A stretch of DNA of 64,000 nt from Prunus persica (lineage: Eukaryota > Streptophyta > Magnoliopsida > Rosales > Rosaceae): the NCBI RefSeq assembly GCF_000346465.2, contig NC_034014.1, positions 23,074,522 through 23,138,521 of the forward strand, given 5' to 3'. Both the position numbers and the translations under genes were made by a program. Under the pieces are notes generated by a model that saw only the letters and a program-made list of their open reading frames with translations, ran no database searches and was not told the origin of the DNA. Of this stretch, positions 1 to 11,039 are shown piece by piece (position 1 is the first letter of the stretch; every line of letters begins with the position of its first letter).

Positions 1-1588
1 CCACAGCCATGCCCAATGCGGTCTTCATGACCTTGCCCTCATGTACTACACCCAAATGCTGACCAATGGCGTAGAACCCAATTGCTTCACCTTCTCCGCT
101 GTCATGAAAACTTGCCCGCTTAGACTCGGAAAAGCCCTCCATTCCCAGACGATTAAACTCGGGTTTGATTCGGATTTGTATGTCAGGACGGGTCTTGTTG
201 ATGTTTATGCGAGAGCTGGTGATGTCGTGTCTGCAAGACAACTGTTTGATACAATGCCTGAGAAGAGTTTGGTTTCTTTGACGGCGATGATCACTTGTTA
301 TGCAAAAAGAGGGGAGGTTGAGGAGGCCCGTGTGCTGTTTGATGGGATGGAGGAGAGAGATGTGGTATGTTGGAATGTGATGATTGATGGGTATGCTCAG
401 CATGGGATGCCAAATGAGGCTTTGTTGCTGTTTAGGAAAATGCTGGTGGCGAAAATTAAGCCAAACGAACTGACTGTACTGTCTTTGCTCTCTGCTTGTG
501 GGCAGCTTGGGGCTCTTGAATCAGGTCGATGGCTTCATTCTTACATTGAAAATAATGGGATTCAAGTCAATACTCATGTGGGAACTGCTTTGATTGATAT
601 GTATAGTAAATGTGGTAGTTTGGAGGATGCTTGTCTGGTTTTTGATATGATCGATGAGAAGGACGTTGTTGCTTGGAATTCGATGATTGTAGGTTATGCA
701 ATGCACGGATTTAGCCGAGATGCATTGCAGTTGTTCCATGAAATGTGTAGACTTAGTTGCCAACCTACTGATATAACCTTCATTGGTGTTTTGAGTGCTT
801 GTGCCTATGCTGGTTTGGTCAGCGAGGGACGAGCTTTTTTCAGTTCAATGAAGGATGAATATGGAATTGAACCGAAGATTGAGCATTACGGGTGCATGGT
901 AAATCTCCTCAGCCGTGCTGGACAGCTTGAAGAAGCATATGAGTTTGTCAAGAACATGAAGATAGATCCTGATCCTGTCCTATGGGGAACTTTACTTGGG
1001 GCTTGTAGACTCCATGGTAACATTACTTTGGGAGAGGAGATAGCAGAGTTTCTCCTTGGCCAAAACCTCGCAAATTCAGGAACATTTATTCTTCTTTCTA
1101 ACATCTATGCCGCAGCTGGGAACTGGGATGGGGTGGCAAGGGTGAGGACCTTGATGAAACACAGTGGGATTCAGAAGGAGCCTGGTTGCAGCTCAATTGA
1201 AGTGGATAACAAGGTGCATGAATTCCTTGCAGGGGATAGGAGAAGCCCGAGGAGCAAAGAAATATACATGATGATCAAGGAGATGAACCAGTGGCTTACG
1301 GCTCACGGTTACACCCCACAAATTGATACTGTGCTACATGATTTGGGGGAGAGAGAAAAGGAGCAATCCCTTGAAGTTCATAGTGAGAAGCTTGCTATTG
1401 CTTTCGGGCTAATAAGCACTCAACCCGGAACTACAATCAAAATTGTAAAGAACCTCCGTGTGTGTTCGGATTGTCATGCCGTGACCAAGCTAATTTCAAA
1501 AATTACCGGGCGGAAGATTGTAATGAGGGACAGAAACAGGTTTCACCACTTTGCAAATGGTTCATGCTCTTGTGGCGATTACTGGTGA
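1..1588 (+). CDS. ELI1: DYW-class pentatricopeptide repeat protein, 3' part (5' end outside window)
   Basis: The reading frame is open from base 2, before the first ATG at 41, so the gene starts left of the window. The encoded part (about 528 aa) has tandem PLS-type PPR motifs, then E/E+ motifs and a C-terminal DYW deaminase domain. That domain shows HSEKLAIAFG (HxE zinc/catalytic site), CSDCH (zinc site) and a terminal CSCGDYW. Such proteins bind organelle RNA through the PPR tract and convert specific cytidines to uridine. From memory the sequence resembles Arabidopsis At4g37380 (ELI1), a chloroplast editing factor; orthology is inference. The transit peptide and first PPRs are missing. It converges on the HOS15-like gene with about 670 bp between stop codons. 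No frameshift is seen in the visible part. Confidence 0.9.
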   Translation, partial: HSHAQCGLHDLALMYYTQMLTNGVEPNCFTFSAVMKTCPLRLGKALHSQTIKLGFDSDLYVRTGLVDVYARAGDVVSARQLFDTMPEKSLVSLTAMITCYAKRGEVEEARVLFDGMEERDVVCWNVMIDGYAQHGMPNEALLLFRKMLVAKIKPNELTVLSLLSACGQLGALESGRWLHSYIENNGIQVNTHVGTALIDMYSKCGSLEDACLVFDMIDEKDVVAWNSMIVGYAMHGFSRDALQLFHEMCRLSCQPTDITFIGVLSACAYAGLVSEGRAFFSSMKDEYGIEPKIEHYGCMVNLLSRAGQLEEAYEFVKNMKIDPDPVLWGTLLGACRLHGNITLGEEIAEFLLGQNLANSGTFILLSNIYAAAGNWDGVARVRTLMKHSGIQKEPGCSSIEVDNKVHEFLAGDRRSPRSKEIYMMIKEMNQWLTAHGYTPQIDTVLHDLGEREKEQSLEVHSEKLAIAFGLISTQPGTTIKIVKNLRVCSDCHAVTKLISKITGRKIVMRDRNRFHHFANGSCSCGDYW

Positions 1589-2255
1589 ATAGTAAATTAC
1601 CAATATTGGTTCCTCTGAGATGCTTCTGGAAACAAATTTTCACCTTCAATCTAAATTCAATTCTTAACACCTAATTAACCGTGGTTTGTAATATGCCTCA
1701 ATTTGACCATGGCTTCCCCGCAACACCAGGATATTTATTGGACATGTATATCAACGTAACGACTCCATTTCTTCGGTAAACTAAAACAAAAGTTTCTTAT
1801 GTTTCCAAATGCTTCAAGCGCTCTGAGTTCCTCCGAAAAAAATTAAGGCATTCGGGTAATTCCGTTATGTTGGTTGCATGATCAGAAAATTGGAAACCCA
1901 CCATAAGATTCAATTCCAATTTCAACACAAAAACAAAACCAGAAAAAGAGCGGAAAAAACAGCTTTGGATACTTTGGAGAGAAAAGCAAGCTCCATTATC
2001 AAGCCTAACTAAAAATATTATAAATAATCCTGTACATACTCTCCTAGAAAAAGCATGAAAGCCTGATTGACAATTGAATCAGGACAAGAGCTTACAAACT
2101 AAATGAACATTAGAGAGTAGAGCCTTGATCTACGGTTAAAATGCAAGCCTATCCACCTAATTGGCACCCATCCCAATCAAATACAAAGAACTAATCTATG
2201 GCTGGGCTTTGACGACCAACTAATTCCAATACAAGGTAATTTAGGATTTCCCGAG
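1589..2255. other. convergent intergenic region / 3' UTRs
   Basis: No coding potential seen. It lies between the stop codons of the converging PPR and HOS15-like genes, so it probably holds both 3' UTRs. No strong repeat was noticed. Confidence 0.6.
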
Positions 2256-4303
2256 TCACATTCTAAAATCTAAAACGCAGACAGTATTGTTGGCAAAACA
2301 TGCAGCAATTTTGTCACCTTCCTTGTTCCAGCAGACTTCAAATATACCGCCATTTCCTGTGTATGTTTTCACGATCTTGCCTTCCTTCAGTGACCAGATA
2401 TGCATGGATTTATCAAGAGATCCACTGGCTAAATACTCGCCATTTGGGCTGAAGGCAACAGAATAAACAGGATCCCTGTTGGTTCAACTGAAAGTATTAA
2501 TATAAATACAAATGTAATGACAGATTAACAGTAATACAACTTGAACTACAGCAATTTTTTTAGCTTCAAACACCACATAGTTCTATTAAGTCCAGTACCT
2601 GTGTCCATTCAAGCTGTAGAGAAGTTTTCCTAGTTCCACATCCCATAGCTTCACAGTGGAGTCAAACGATGCACTGTACAAGAAAGCACAACCACAGACC
2701 ACTTAGAACCATGACACGTACATTTTTTTGGTGTAGTTTCTAAGGCAGAGTATACTCATAGCATGAAAGTCCAAGTTTGTATATTGCAATATTTCTACAT
2801 AAAGATTCCTATCAAACAAAACTATTTCTACATAAAGACGGGTGCAAGAACAGAGATGCAATGACAGCAAGATGAATACAAAAGATCAGTAGCTTAAAAT
2901 AAATTCACACGGCACAATAGGATTAATGGCAATTAAAAGTACAAAATGAATCAGAAGTAATAACGATCAACCAGGTCTTACGATAGGGGTGGTACATCAC
3001 TTGGTGTTTTTATACAAAATTTCAATTGACATCATTAAGCTTTGATTGAACAAATATGAAACCACATAAAAGCTATTTATTGAAAAAATTTGCAAATGTT
3101 AACTGAAATAAGAAATGAAGACATCACGAATGCAACGCAAACAAGTATAGAGAAGCCAACAGCATCTCACTTCATCTACAAAGCACTATATTTACCTTGC
3201 AAGAACTAACTGCTGGTTAGCGTTGTTTGTTCCCGGCCCAGTGGGACTCCATCTGATAGTGTATATCTCCTGCAATACATTTTTCCAGTGCTTTTAAGAT
3301 TCCCAGAAAGTAAAATTCCAGAGACATGATACACAAATCAAATTCGAAAAGACACAAAGCTGAGGAGTACCTTAGAATGCTCTCTTAAATCATGGACACA
3401 TTTTTCCTGCTTCATGCTCCATATCTACACCATGATTTTATATAAGTTGCAAAAACAAATGTCTTCTTAATGACAAAGAATAATGAACCTAACAAAAACT
3501 GATACAAAGGTGAAAATGACTAAACAGCATCACGTTCATGACTATCATAATTACCAGAATAATTACCACCCTACTGAACTGCCACCGGTGCAAAAGGTAG
3601 TAGACTTTCATAACACTAGTTTTTACAATTTATATACTACCTTCCATATCATCCACCATGATGCTTGTGGAATAAAAAAAAAATTACAGGTTTATATATT
3701 ATGATTTTTAGGCAACGGGGTCTAGCCTAGTGGAAAAGGGTCTTGACTTGTAGACCAATGGTCTCAGGTTCGAACCCCCCATGGCAACTAGTAGTGTGTG
3801 TGTGTGGGCGAAACCCCCTTCCCCTTGTTGTTTAGACTATTGCTTGTATTAAAAAAAATTATGATTTTTAAGGAAAAAAGAGGCCCAGGTAAATACAGAA
3901 AAGAACAAGTGCAGACGTCACTCCTCAAACGGCCTTTGTGCACACACACACACACATATATATTTGAATTATCAGACTCAAACTTCTAATCAAGCACTAT
4001 AATGAAAGTTGATTGGCTTAAATGTTAAAATGGTCCTTGTGTTTTAGTCAATTGGCAAATTTAGTCCTTGTGTTTTTAATTTGACCAATTTAGTCCCTGT
4101 GTTTTACTCCGTTAGCCAATATTGTCCATTTCGTTAAATTGCCGTTAAAAAATTCATTTAAAATTTTAAAAATTATTAAGTTCTACTTACAAAGCAAACA
4201 AATATGAATTAAAATAACAAAATGTTATAAAAACAATCTGGAAACCAAACAGCCTCTATGTTCTCATGCCACCACAACCACCATGAGGAGTCCCAGCCTC
4301 CCT

Positions 4304-4380
<77 letters not shown>

Positions 4381-6006
4381 GCAATTGAAGAGGAGAAATT
4401 ATTATCAAATTGTCAATTTAGATTGATAATTAAGTGAAAATATGTTTGTTTGGTTTCCATCTAGAAAATAACTATCATCAAGTCAACAAGTCATATGTGC
4501 AGCTTCAAATCCAAGTTTGAACCCCAAATTGGCCTTCTCTAAACAGCATAACGGAATTGCGAAGTACATGGAAGACCAAGGTTTGAGAGATCGTAATATG
4601 GGAGATGAAATTAATCACATTAAATTTATTGGCCAAAAAGGCATCCAAATGCACCCCCTTAACGTGGCAACATGATGAAAGTTGGGTGACGCGATCAGAG
4701 CCTAGCTAAATAGATTTAAAAAGTCGGCAAGAGAAAAATCCCAACCCCATTTTCTCCCACAAGATCTCTCCTCCCCTACCTTTCTTTTTCTCCCAGACTC
4801 ACTTTCTCTCATGCAGTTATCAAATCAGAGATTGTGCAGATCTGTCACACTTCGTCTCTCGTTTTTTTCTGCATTTTCTTGCTCGAGCCAAGGTCNNNNN
4901 NNNNNNNNNNNNNNNNNNNNNNNNNNNNNNNNNNNNNNNNNNNNNNNNNNNNNNNNNNNNNNNNNNNNNNNNNNNNNNNNNNNNNNNNNNNNNNNCCCAC
5001 CCCCACAAAATATGAGTGAAATAAAGATTCAACATCAGTATTGGCAGGCAACTGAAGGTTGTGCTGTTGGGTTGGGTGGCGGCAGCAGCACGAGAGAAGG
5101 ACACAGGCTGTTGGTTTTCCAGAATTTCTTTTTTATTTTTTTATTTTGTTATTTGTATTAATATTATAAACTTAACAATTTTTTATATTAATTTTTAAAT
5201 TTTAATGAATTTTTTAAAGGTAATTTAACATAATGGACAACATTGGCAAACGGAGTAAAACACAGGGACTAAATTGACCAAATTGAAAACACAAGGATTA
5301 AATTTGCCAAATGTGTAAAACACAGAGACCATTTTAACATTTAAGCCAATCCCATTGTTCCCATGTTCTGGAGTAAGTGGCATACAACGTTACTGTTGCC
5401 ATACCCATCTTGTGTACCATCGTGGTCTGTTTCTAATTTAGGTAGCCATCTTTACTTATATAGACTAAAAAAATTATATGCAAACAACCATCTTATAGAC
5501 GTAAATATTTGACTACAAATGTAAAACGTAACACAAATTACCTTTGCACTGATATCATCAGAACATGAAGCCAACAATGAACCGGTTGGGTCCCATTTAA
5601 CGCAATTAACTTCACCCTGAAACAACCAAAATTCATTGATTAGCTACGAAAAATGATAGTATCAAGTACCTTCACAGTAAACAATCGAGTGAACTCATTC
5701 TGTCTATTTTGTAGATATTCATTCAAAGATCATCTCTACAAAAAATCACTTGAATCCGATATCATTTGACCACTCAATTGAATTATTGAAATTTTAGTAT
5801 TTCTTGAAGCACCATGTTCATTGATTTTGTTGGTCTCAATTAGATGCCCTAATGATTTTCAAATTGCATGATTTTTTGCAAGGATGATCTCTGAATGAAG
5901 ATGTGAAAAATAGATGGTTTGGATCGTTGAAAAAAAATTTGTAGGGGGCCCTAAGGGGTGTCCCTCAAATAAAATTATTTGCGGGATCCCTCAATAGAAG
6001 GGGACT

Positions 6007-6044
<38 letters not shown>

Positions 6045-9000
6045 GAATTTTATAATAAGAAGAACAAAATGTTAAAATGATAATTACACTCAGGATTGAT
6101 CTACAGCAGCTAAATGCTTGAACATACCTGATGACCTGTAAAAGTTTTAATAGGGCGGGTTTCCCCAATCTTGCAAACATATATCATATTGTCTGTTGAG
6201 CTCATTGCAAATGAATTATTGTTGCGCCAGTCAACATCAAGTGTTGGACCTAAATGACAAAAAAAATAGCCATCAAAATCCCAACACCAGGAGGTAAACA
6301 AGGTCTGTTACAATACATTTAAATAATATACACCTGAATGGAATTCAAACTGTTGTTTTGATTCTTCTGCCTTCACATCCCACACAATTGCAGTTTTATC
6401 GCAGCTTCCCGTAAGAAGATAATCCCCCTTTTTGTTCCACTTTAGAGAGAATATAGGTCCTTTATGTTTGCTCAAAGTACTTCTTAATTCACCTGGGCAA
6501 AGATTACGTTGTTAAAAACTTCCAAAATGGTTATAAAAAAAAATACATATATATCATAAATCAAATGAAACAGGAAAAACAATTGTCTGCTTACCATTTG
6601 TAGTCCAAATTCTTGCTTGCCCATCATATGAGCCCGTTGCAAGCAGTGTTCCCTCTCCCTGAACAAGGGAAAGGTTTATTTGCATATCCACAAAAATAGT
6701 AATTTCTAGAAAAAAGAATAACAAAAAACTAGGCAAGAAGCTCCTGCAGTATTATATGCTTTTGGAAAGAAAGAAAACAAGTTTCTTTTCTTTCTGGGTA
6801 AAACTCACGAGAACACATAACAAATGAGCATCCACATGGCATGCAAATCTATTACAAGAAATTTGATACGGCATATATCACAAAATAAATCCATAATAAC
6901 AGAGCTCACATTCCAATCCAGTGTCGTGACATCTTTACTCTTCTCATTTGTTCTACCCTTAACATGCTTCAGAACCAACACATTTGAGGAGCCGTTTTGT
7001 GACAATCTGGAGCTTCCTTCAGCAATGGTCCAAATACGAGCTGTCGAATCTCCAGACCTAGAAAGTGATTAATCAAATATGCAAAGAATAAGAGGAGGGG
7101 AAAAAGGTAAAAGACTTTAAAAAGTTTACCAAAACCATGGTAATCCTTACATGGAGTGGTAACAACATGGATTCAGAAACAGCCCATATTCAGGCAGACA
7201 TTACAGGCCCATAATTAACATGATAATATAATATCAACAGATGCAGAAAGTCTTTAAGAGATGTTGATTTTACTGAAATTAAAGCTAACAAAAAGGATTA
7301 AACAACAAGCACATGTATTATCAAATTTTGCAGACTCTAAAACAAGAAGTAAAGATATATTGAGCAGATAAAAGGCAAAAACATGTCTGATTTAATGTTA
7401 GAACTTCACCAGCAGATATCAACATGTGAAACAATCAGTAAAGAGATAAATACATAGATTATCAACATTTTTTTTTTCATGAGTCCTTGTATCTTAAATC
7501 TAGAAAAGAGAATAGATAATATATACATACACTAAGTATGAACAATCTAACAATGAGATACCTACCCTGATGCAAGAAGGGACCCTGCTGGACTCCAAGC
7601 ACAAGCACATACCTAATGAAGAAAGGAAAAGCAAACCAATGTCACAAAGAGACATCTATGATGAAACATAACAAACAGAAAGGGGAAAAGGCCAGGAATA
7701 AGGTGGGTACTGCAAGAAAATAGGAGACATGCTCAAACCTCAGAAGTATGGCCTTCTAGAATTGTCACATCAGAACTAGGGATTTCAACATCTGTTGTAG
7801 GAATATCCATTGGTTCTGCTCCAACAAACAAAATGATTATTACCATAATGTGCCTTTAGGAAATAGACAGGGAAAAAAAAGGCAGAGCGTGCGAGACATA
7901 ACAATAACTTGGTAGAACCACAATTTTTCAACTGTACTACGTAAGGAGTTTGATAGCAAGCTCTGTCTTTTTACACGTATGCAAAGAACTCTAATTCATC
8001 ATACCTAACTTATTATGCAATGAAGCTAGTTTAAATTCCTTGCATTGCTAGTTACTCAAATACCAAGAAATGTGCAAGGCACCACATTGCATAAGCAACT
8101 CTTACCTGGGCAGATCATTACTTAAGCTTCTAAGTGCATTTCTTACTTCCTACAGCATGCACTATGCATCAGTAAATTTCCTATTCAAATTCCTCCATTC
8201 TCAAAAGTTTAAACAGGAAGTTAATGCAGAGTGTTCTTCTTTTATTTTATTTTTTCCTGTTCAGGAGACATTAAAAAAGAATTCAACAAAAAAAAGGGTA
8301 GTTCATCAGCTAAGTTATGATTTATCCCAGGATCTTTCAACATAAAAACTTCCCAGCACCATGGCTTACTCAAGAAGTATGGAACTACATCTTAGCTCTT
8401 TCTTTTTGCCAATCACAAAATAAAGGGCATAAAATTGAACAGATTCATGGCTGCTAACAAACTATGGGCATTTGTTGCCTTAATAGTTGTATTCAGGCTA
8501 ATAAATAAAAGAATAAAAAACTAAAACGAAAAGGGGAAATTGTTTTCGGTAAAAATTGAATTTACCTCCAGAAGCTCCATTTTCTTCATGTTTGACATTA
8601 ATCTTCTCTTCCTGATCAGTAACCATATCTCTGTCATTGTGGTCCTCATGCTGCTTTTCTTGCTCCTTATTCTTTTCTATCCTCTCTCTGTCCTTTTCAA
8701 ATTCCTTCTCCCTTTCTTGCCTTTCCTTCTCTTTTACTCGTGCCCGCTCTCCTTCATGTTCTTTTTCAAGCTCCTTATCTTTCTTATAAGACTCACGCTC
8801 TTTATCTTTGTCTCTATCCTTCTGTAGATTCTTCCTTTTCTCTTTAATCATTTGCCTAAGTTGATATAAATCCTTTGTGATAAGATCTAAAGGGTTTATC
8901 AATGAGAAATCCTCGTCCAAATCTGCGTCACTCTGGCAAGCTTAAAGCAAAAGTTGGTTAACATATATTCTAAGCTGTGCATCGTACACAAGTTACTGAA

Positions 9001-9676
9001 TAGAAATGACCAGTTATTTAATAATTCATAGCAAAAGAACTAAGAATACTAACATTACTCAAGTTAGCTTCCATCTCCAAGTACTGAAGTCCTTTTTGTA
9101 CAAATGTAATGAGGGCACCAGGTGGAACCAAATTGCCATCTATAGTGCTTTTGTTGATACCGGCCTCATATCCTAAAGCAAAAGCTGAGTGGGTGAAGCC
9201 TGAAAAAGTGATGAAAGAAGAAACTTTGTAAACAAGAGAAATTATTCAACCAAATATTCTAGTAGTAAACCATCGAGCAACAAAGTTTTATGAAGAAAAA
9301 TTAAAAAGAAATGATATTTCGACCATTCCAGAGGAGAGCTACACATTAAAATCAAACCCACTATCGTTTTCGGATCTGTAAGATCATGCCCCCTCAGCTC
9401 CCGAAACCAAGAAGCCAATTCGAAAAGTTATTCCCAAATTATAGTTTTTTAACCCTAATTAAGTTACAAAAGCAACTATGTAACAGAAATTGATTCATAA
9501 ACCATGAAAAAATGTACCAAACAAAAAACCTAGAATGACAATCTTATTTAAAACGGGAATAGAAAACATAAAGCGAAATTTATGAAAAATTGAGGGGTTG
9601 CAAAGTATTGCCTACCTGATTCCTGAAGGTAACGAAAGACGAGGAAATTCAACTCGACGGAGGTGATGGAGGTCAT
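2256..9676 (-). CDS. HOS15: HOS15-like LisH/WD40 repeat protein (TBL1 family), 14 exons
   Basis: Exons on the minus strand, from the start: 9616-9676, 9054-9199, 8566-8932, 7739-7818, 7566-7612, 6910-7057, 6595-6658, 6334-6492, 6128-6249, 5542-5616, 3371-3424, 3196-3269, 2599-2673, 2256-2475. They join in frame to 563 aa, and every junction is GT-AG. The protein has an N-terminal LisH motif ([16 protein letters not shown]), a Lys/Glu/Arg-rich coiled-coil-like linker (about aa 75-190) and about eight WD40 repeats to the C-terminus (ending VCVLDFRM). The family corresponds to human TBL1. Plant HOS15 is a nuclear protein that recruits histone deacetylases and acts as a CUL4-DDB1 substrate receptor in cold, stress and flowering control (known for Arabidopsis). 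I recall Arabidopsis HOS15 as about 610 aa; the shorter length here lies mainly in the linker. Intron 10 (3425-5541) is swollen by insertions. Confidence 0.93.
3711..3857 (+). mobile_element. tRNA-derived SINE in HOS15 intron 10
   Basis: A 147-bp element with RNA polymerase III promoter boxes: A box TAGCCTAGTGG at 3723-3733 and B box GGTTCGAACC at 3767-3776, spaced as in a tRNA. It ends in a short A tail. It is flanked by the 13-bp direct repeat ATTATGATTTTTA at 3698-3710 and 3858-3870, a perfect target-site duplication. It lies antisense to the host gene. It is not a functional tRNA because the 3' half does not fold as an acceptor stem. Confidence 0.85.
4310..4378. repeat. (CT)n microsatellite
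   Basis: About 35 uninterrupted CT units, preceded by CCTCCCTCCC, inside the long-TIR element. It lies about 520 bp from the assembly gap and may have contributed to it. Confidence 0.95.
4896..4995. other. assembly gap (100 N)
   Basis: Exactly 100 N bases, the usual placeholder for a gap of unknown size. It sits inside the long-TIR element in HOS15 intron 10, so no exon is lost. Any reading frame crossing it is artificial. Confidence 0.99.
6009..6041. repeat. (TA)n microsatellite in HOS15 intron 9
   Basis: About 16 TA units within the intron between the exons at 6128-6249 and 5542-5616. Confidence 0.95.
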
Positions 9677-10200
9677 CGTCCCAAAAAGTCGCCGGCTTCA
9701 ATGGCTATGATATGGCCCAGCTTCAATCACAGAGAGAGAGAGAGAGAGAGAGGAGTTGAAATGGGAAACGGGTAAAGCGGGGGATTTTTGGTTTTGCAGA
9801 GAGTTTTGAGGGCCTCTGGTCTGGAAACCGAAGTCTCACAAAGATGGAAGGGCAGCAGGGGAGCATCAATTTTTTCTTTTTGCACTCTTTTTTTCCATTT
9901 TATTTTTGTTTTAAAGCGTGGATAATGTAAAACCTGTAACATATTCTTCTACTCTTGGGTCTGTTGGGTCTGTCGACCAGCCACCGAGATTATGCCATCT
10001 GGCAAGGTTATAGGTTTTTTGTTTTTGTTTTGGTGGGCTCTGAAAATAAATCTCCCTCCTTGGTTATTGGATCCGCTGGAGCCCCAGTCCATTGGGCTTG
10101 GACTGGAATCGAGTGATTGATCTCCTCTATTAATTTGTTGTATACTCTTATATGACAACATAATTAGTGGTCAAAATTGGAATTTGTTTTAATTAGTCTA
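9677..10200 (-). promoter_or_regulatory. HOS15-like upstream region with (GA)n in probable 5' UTR
   Basis: A GA run at 9731-9752 reads as CT on the coding strand, 55-76 bp before the start codon, a common feature of plant 5' leaders. No clear TATA box was identified. No gene seen in the rest of the stretch. Confidence 0.5.
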
Positions 10201-10955
10201 AAATATAAGGGGCAAAGGGTTTCTCACATACACACTATCAACTAAGATGCTATGGAGGTTCGAACATGAGATTATTGATATGCAAGTCAATGTCATTTTT
10301 CACTCGGCTATAACTCATTGATGGTCAAAACTAATAGAATTAATGGTGTATTTATTAATCAAGAATCAGAATTCTTATCAGGAATTGAATTCCACATCAA
10401 AGAATTAAAAAATAAGTAAGGCCCACACAAAATTAGGAATTGAATTCCTAATTTTGGAAGAATTCAATTCTTGAGTGGGAGGTGGGATTCTAGTTCCTGA
10501 AGAACTAACCCATTAGGAATTCATCTTTTTTACCCATTATATCCTCACACAATTTTCAAAATTTCAAAATTGTCATATACTTTAACCTAACAACGAGGAC
10601 ATTTTAGTAATTAGTACTACTCCTACCTTAATTCCATATGGTTTAGTAAACAACTTTAATAGGAATCTGGAATCTAACTCTCTTCAATCCATATAGTTTA
10701 GTAAACAACTTCAATAAGAATCGGGAATTTAGAATCTAATTCTCCTCAATCCAACTCCTCCTCAATTTAATTCATCCTAATTCAATTACGGATTAGTAAA
10801 CATGTAATAAGAGTGCAAGTTTCTATAGCAATTTGCACACTCAGATGTGGATATCCCAACAAGAACACAACACGACAGCTACAATCAATTGCATTTGGTT
10901 TGAATTGAAATAGGGGTAGGATGGGCTCTGTCAAGTCTTAATCATACACGTGTGA
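10201..10955 (+). repeat. CYP81-unit upstream block, copy 1 (split by a MITE)
   Basis: 10201-10343 and 10808-10955 match the blocks at 13935-14265 and 23500-23760. Shared features are a TTTCTCACA start, a segment around TGGTCAAAAC, and ATCAATTGCATTTGGTTTGA near the end. The blocks precede CYP81 genes or relics, so they are duplicated 5' flanks. The interruption is the 464-bp element at 10344-10807. Confidence 0.7.
10344..10807. mobile_element. PIF/Harbinger-type MITE, copy 1
   Basis: A 464-bp element without coding capacity. Its ends resemble TGTTTACTAATC in inverted orientation, flanked by TAA at 10341-10343 and 10808-10810. The paralogous block near 14120 reads straight through (AAATTAAGAGTGC), which is the empty site. 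About 75-80 percent similar by eye to the copy at 14342-14842. Confidence 0.7.
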
Positions 10956-10959
10956 GATG

Positions 10960-11039
10960 CTAAGAAAGCTAGAGCTGAATTGGATGCTCATCTACTAGAC
11001 TTAGACTTGGTGGATGAACTAAATATCTCTAAACTGGTG
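10960..11039 (+). pseudogene. CYP81 exon-2 relic
   Basis: Matches the segment after the I helix of the intact CYP81 genes (KARAELDAH... then DELNISKL), with an internal deletion. It breaks off at AACT, where a 1.5-kb insertion begins; homology resumes at about 12546 (CTACCCTAC). It is a non-functional remnant of a former array member. Confidence 0.75.

Larger units (their letters stand above)
4011..5351. mobile_element. long-TIR non-autonomous DNA transposon (Mutator-like?) in HOS15 intron 10
   Basis: About 175-bp imperfect inverted repeats face each other at 4011-4185 and 5177-5351; both begin GATTGGCTTAAATGTTAAAA. The interior holds a CT microsatellite and an assembly gap, and no transposase. 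No matching 9-bp target duplication was found at the edges, so the Mutator assignment rests only on the long TIRs. Confidence 0.7.

Noticed and set aside
3711..3790. tRNA gene candidate (A and B boxes present)
   Set aside because: Boxes fit, but the acceptor stem and 3' half do not fold as a tRNA. The A tail and 13-bp target duplication identify a SINE.
4811..5161. reading frames crossing the assembly gap
   Set aside because: They exist only because 100 N bases contain no stop codons.
8540..8827. Phe/Leu-rich plus-strand reading frame
   Set aside because: Antisense shadow of the charged-linker exon of the HOS15-like gene.
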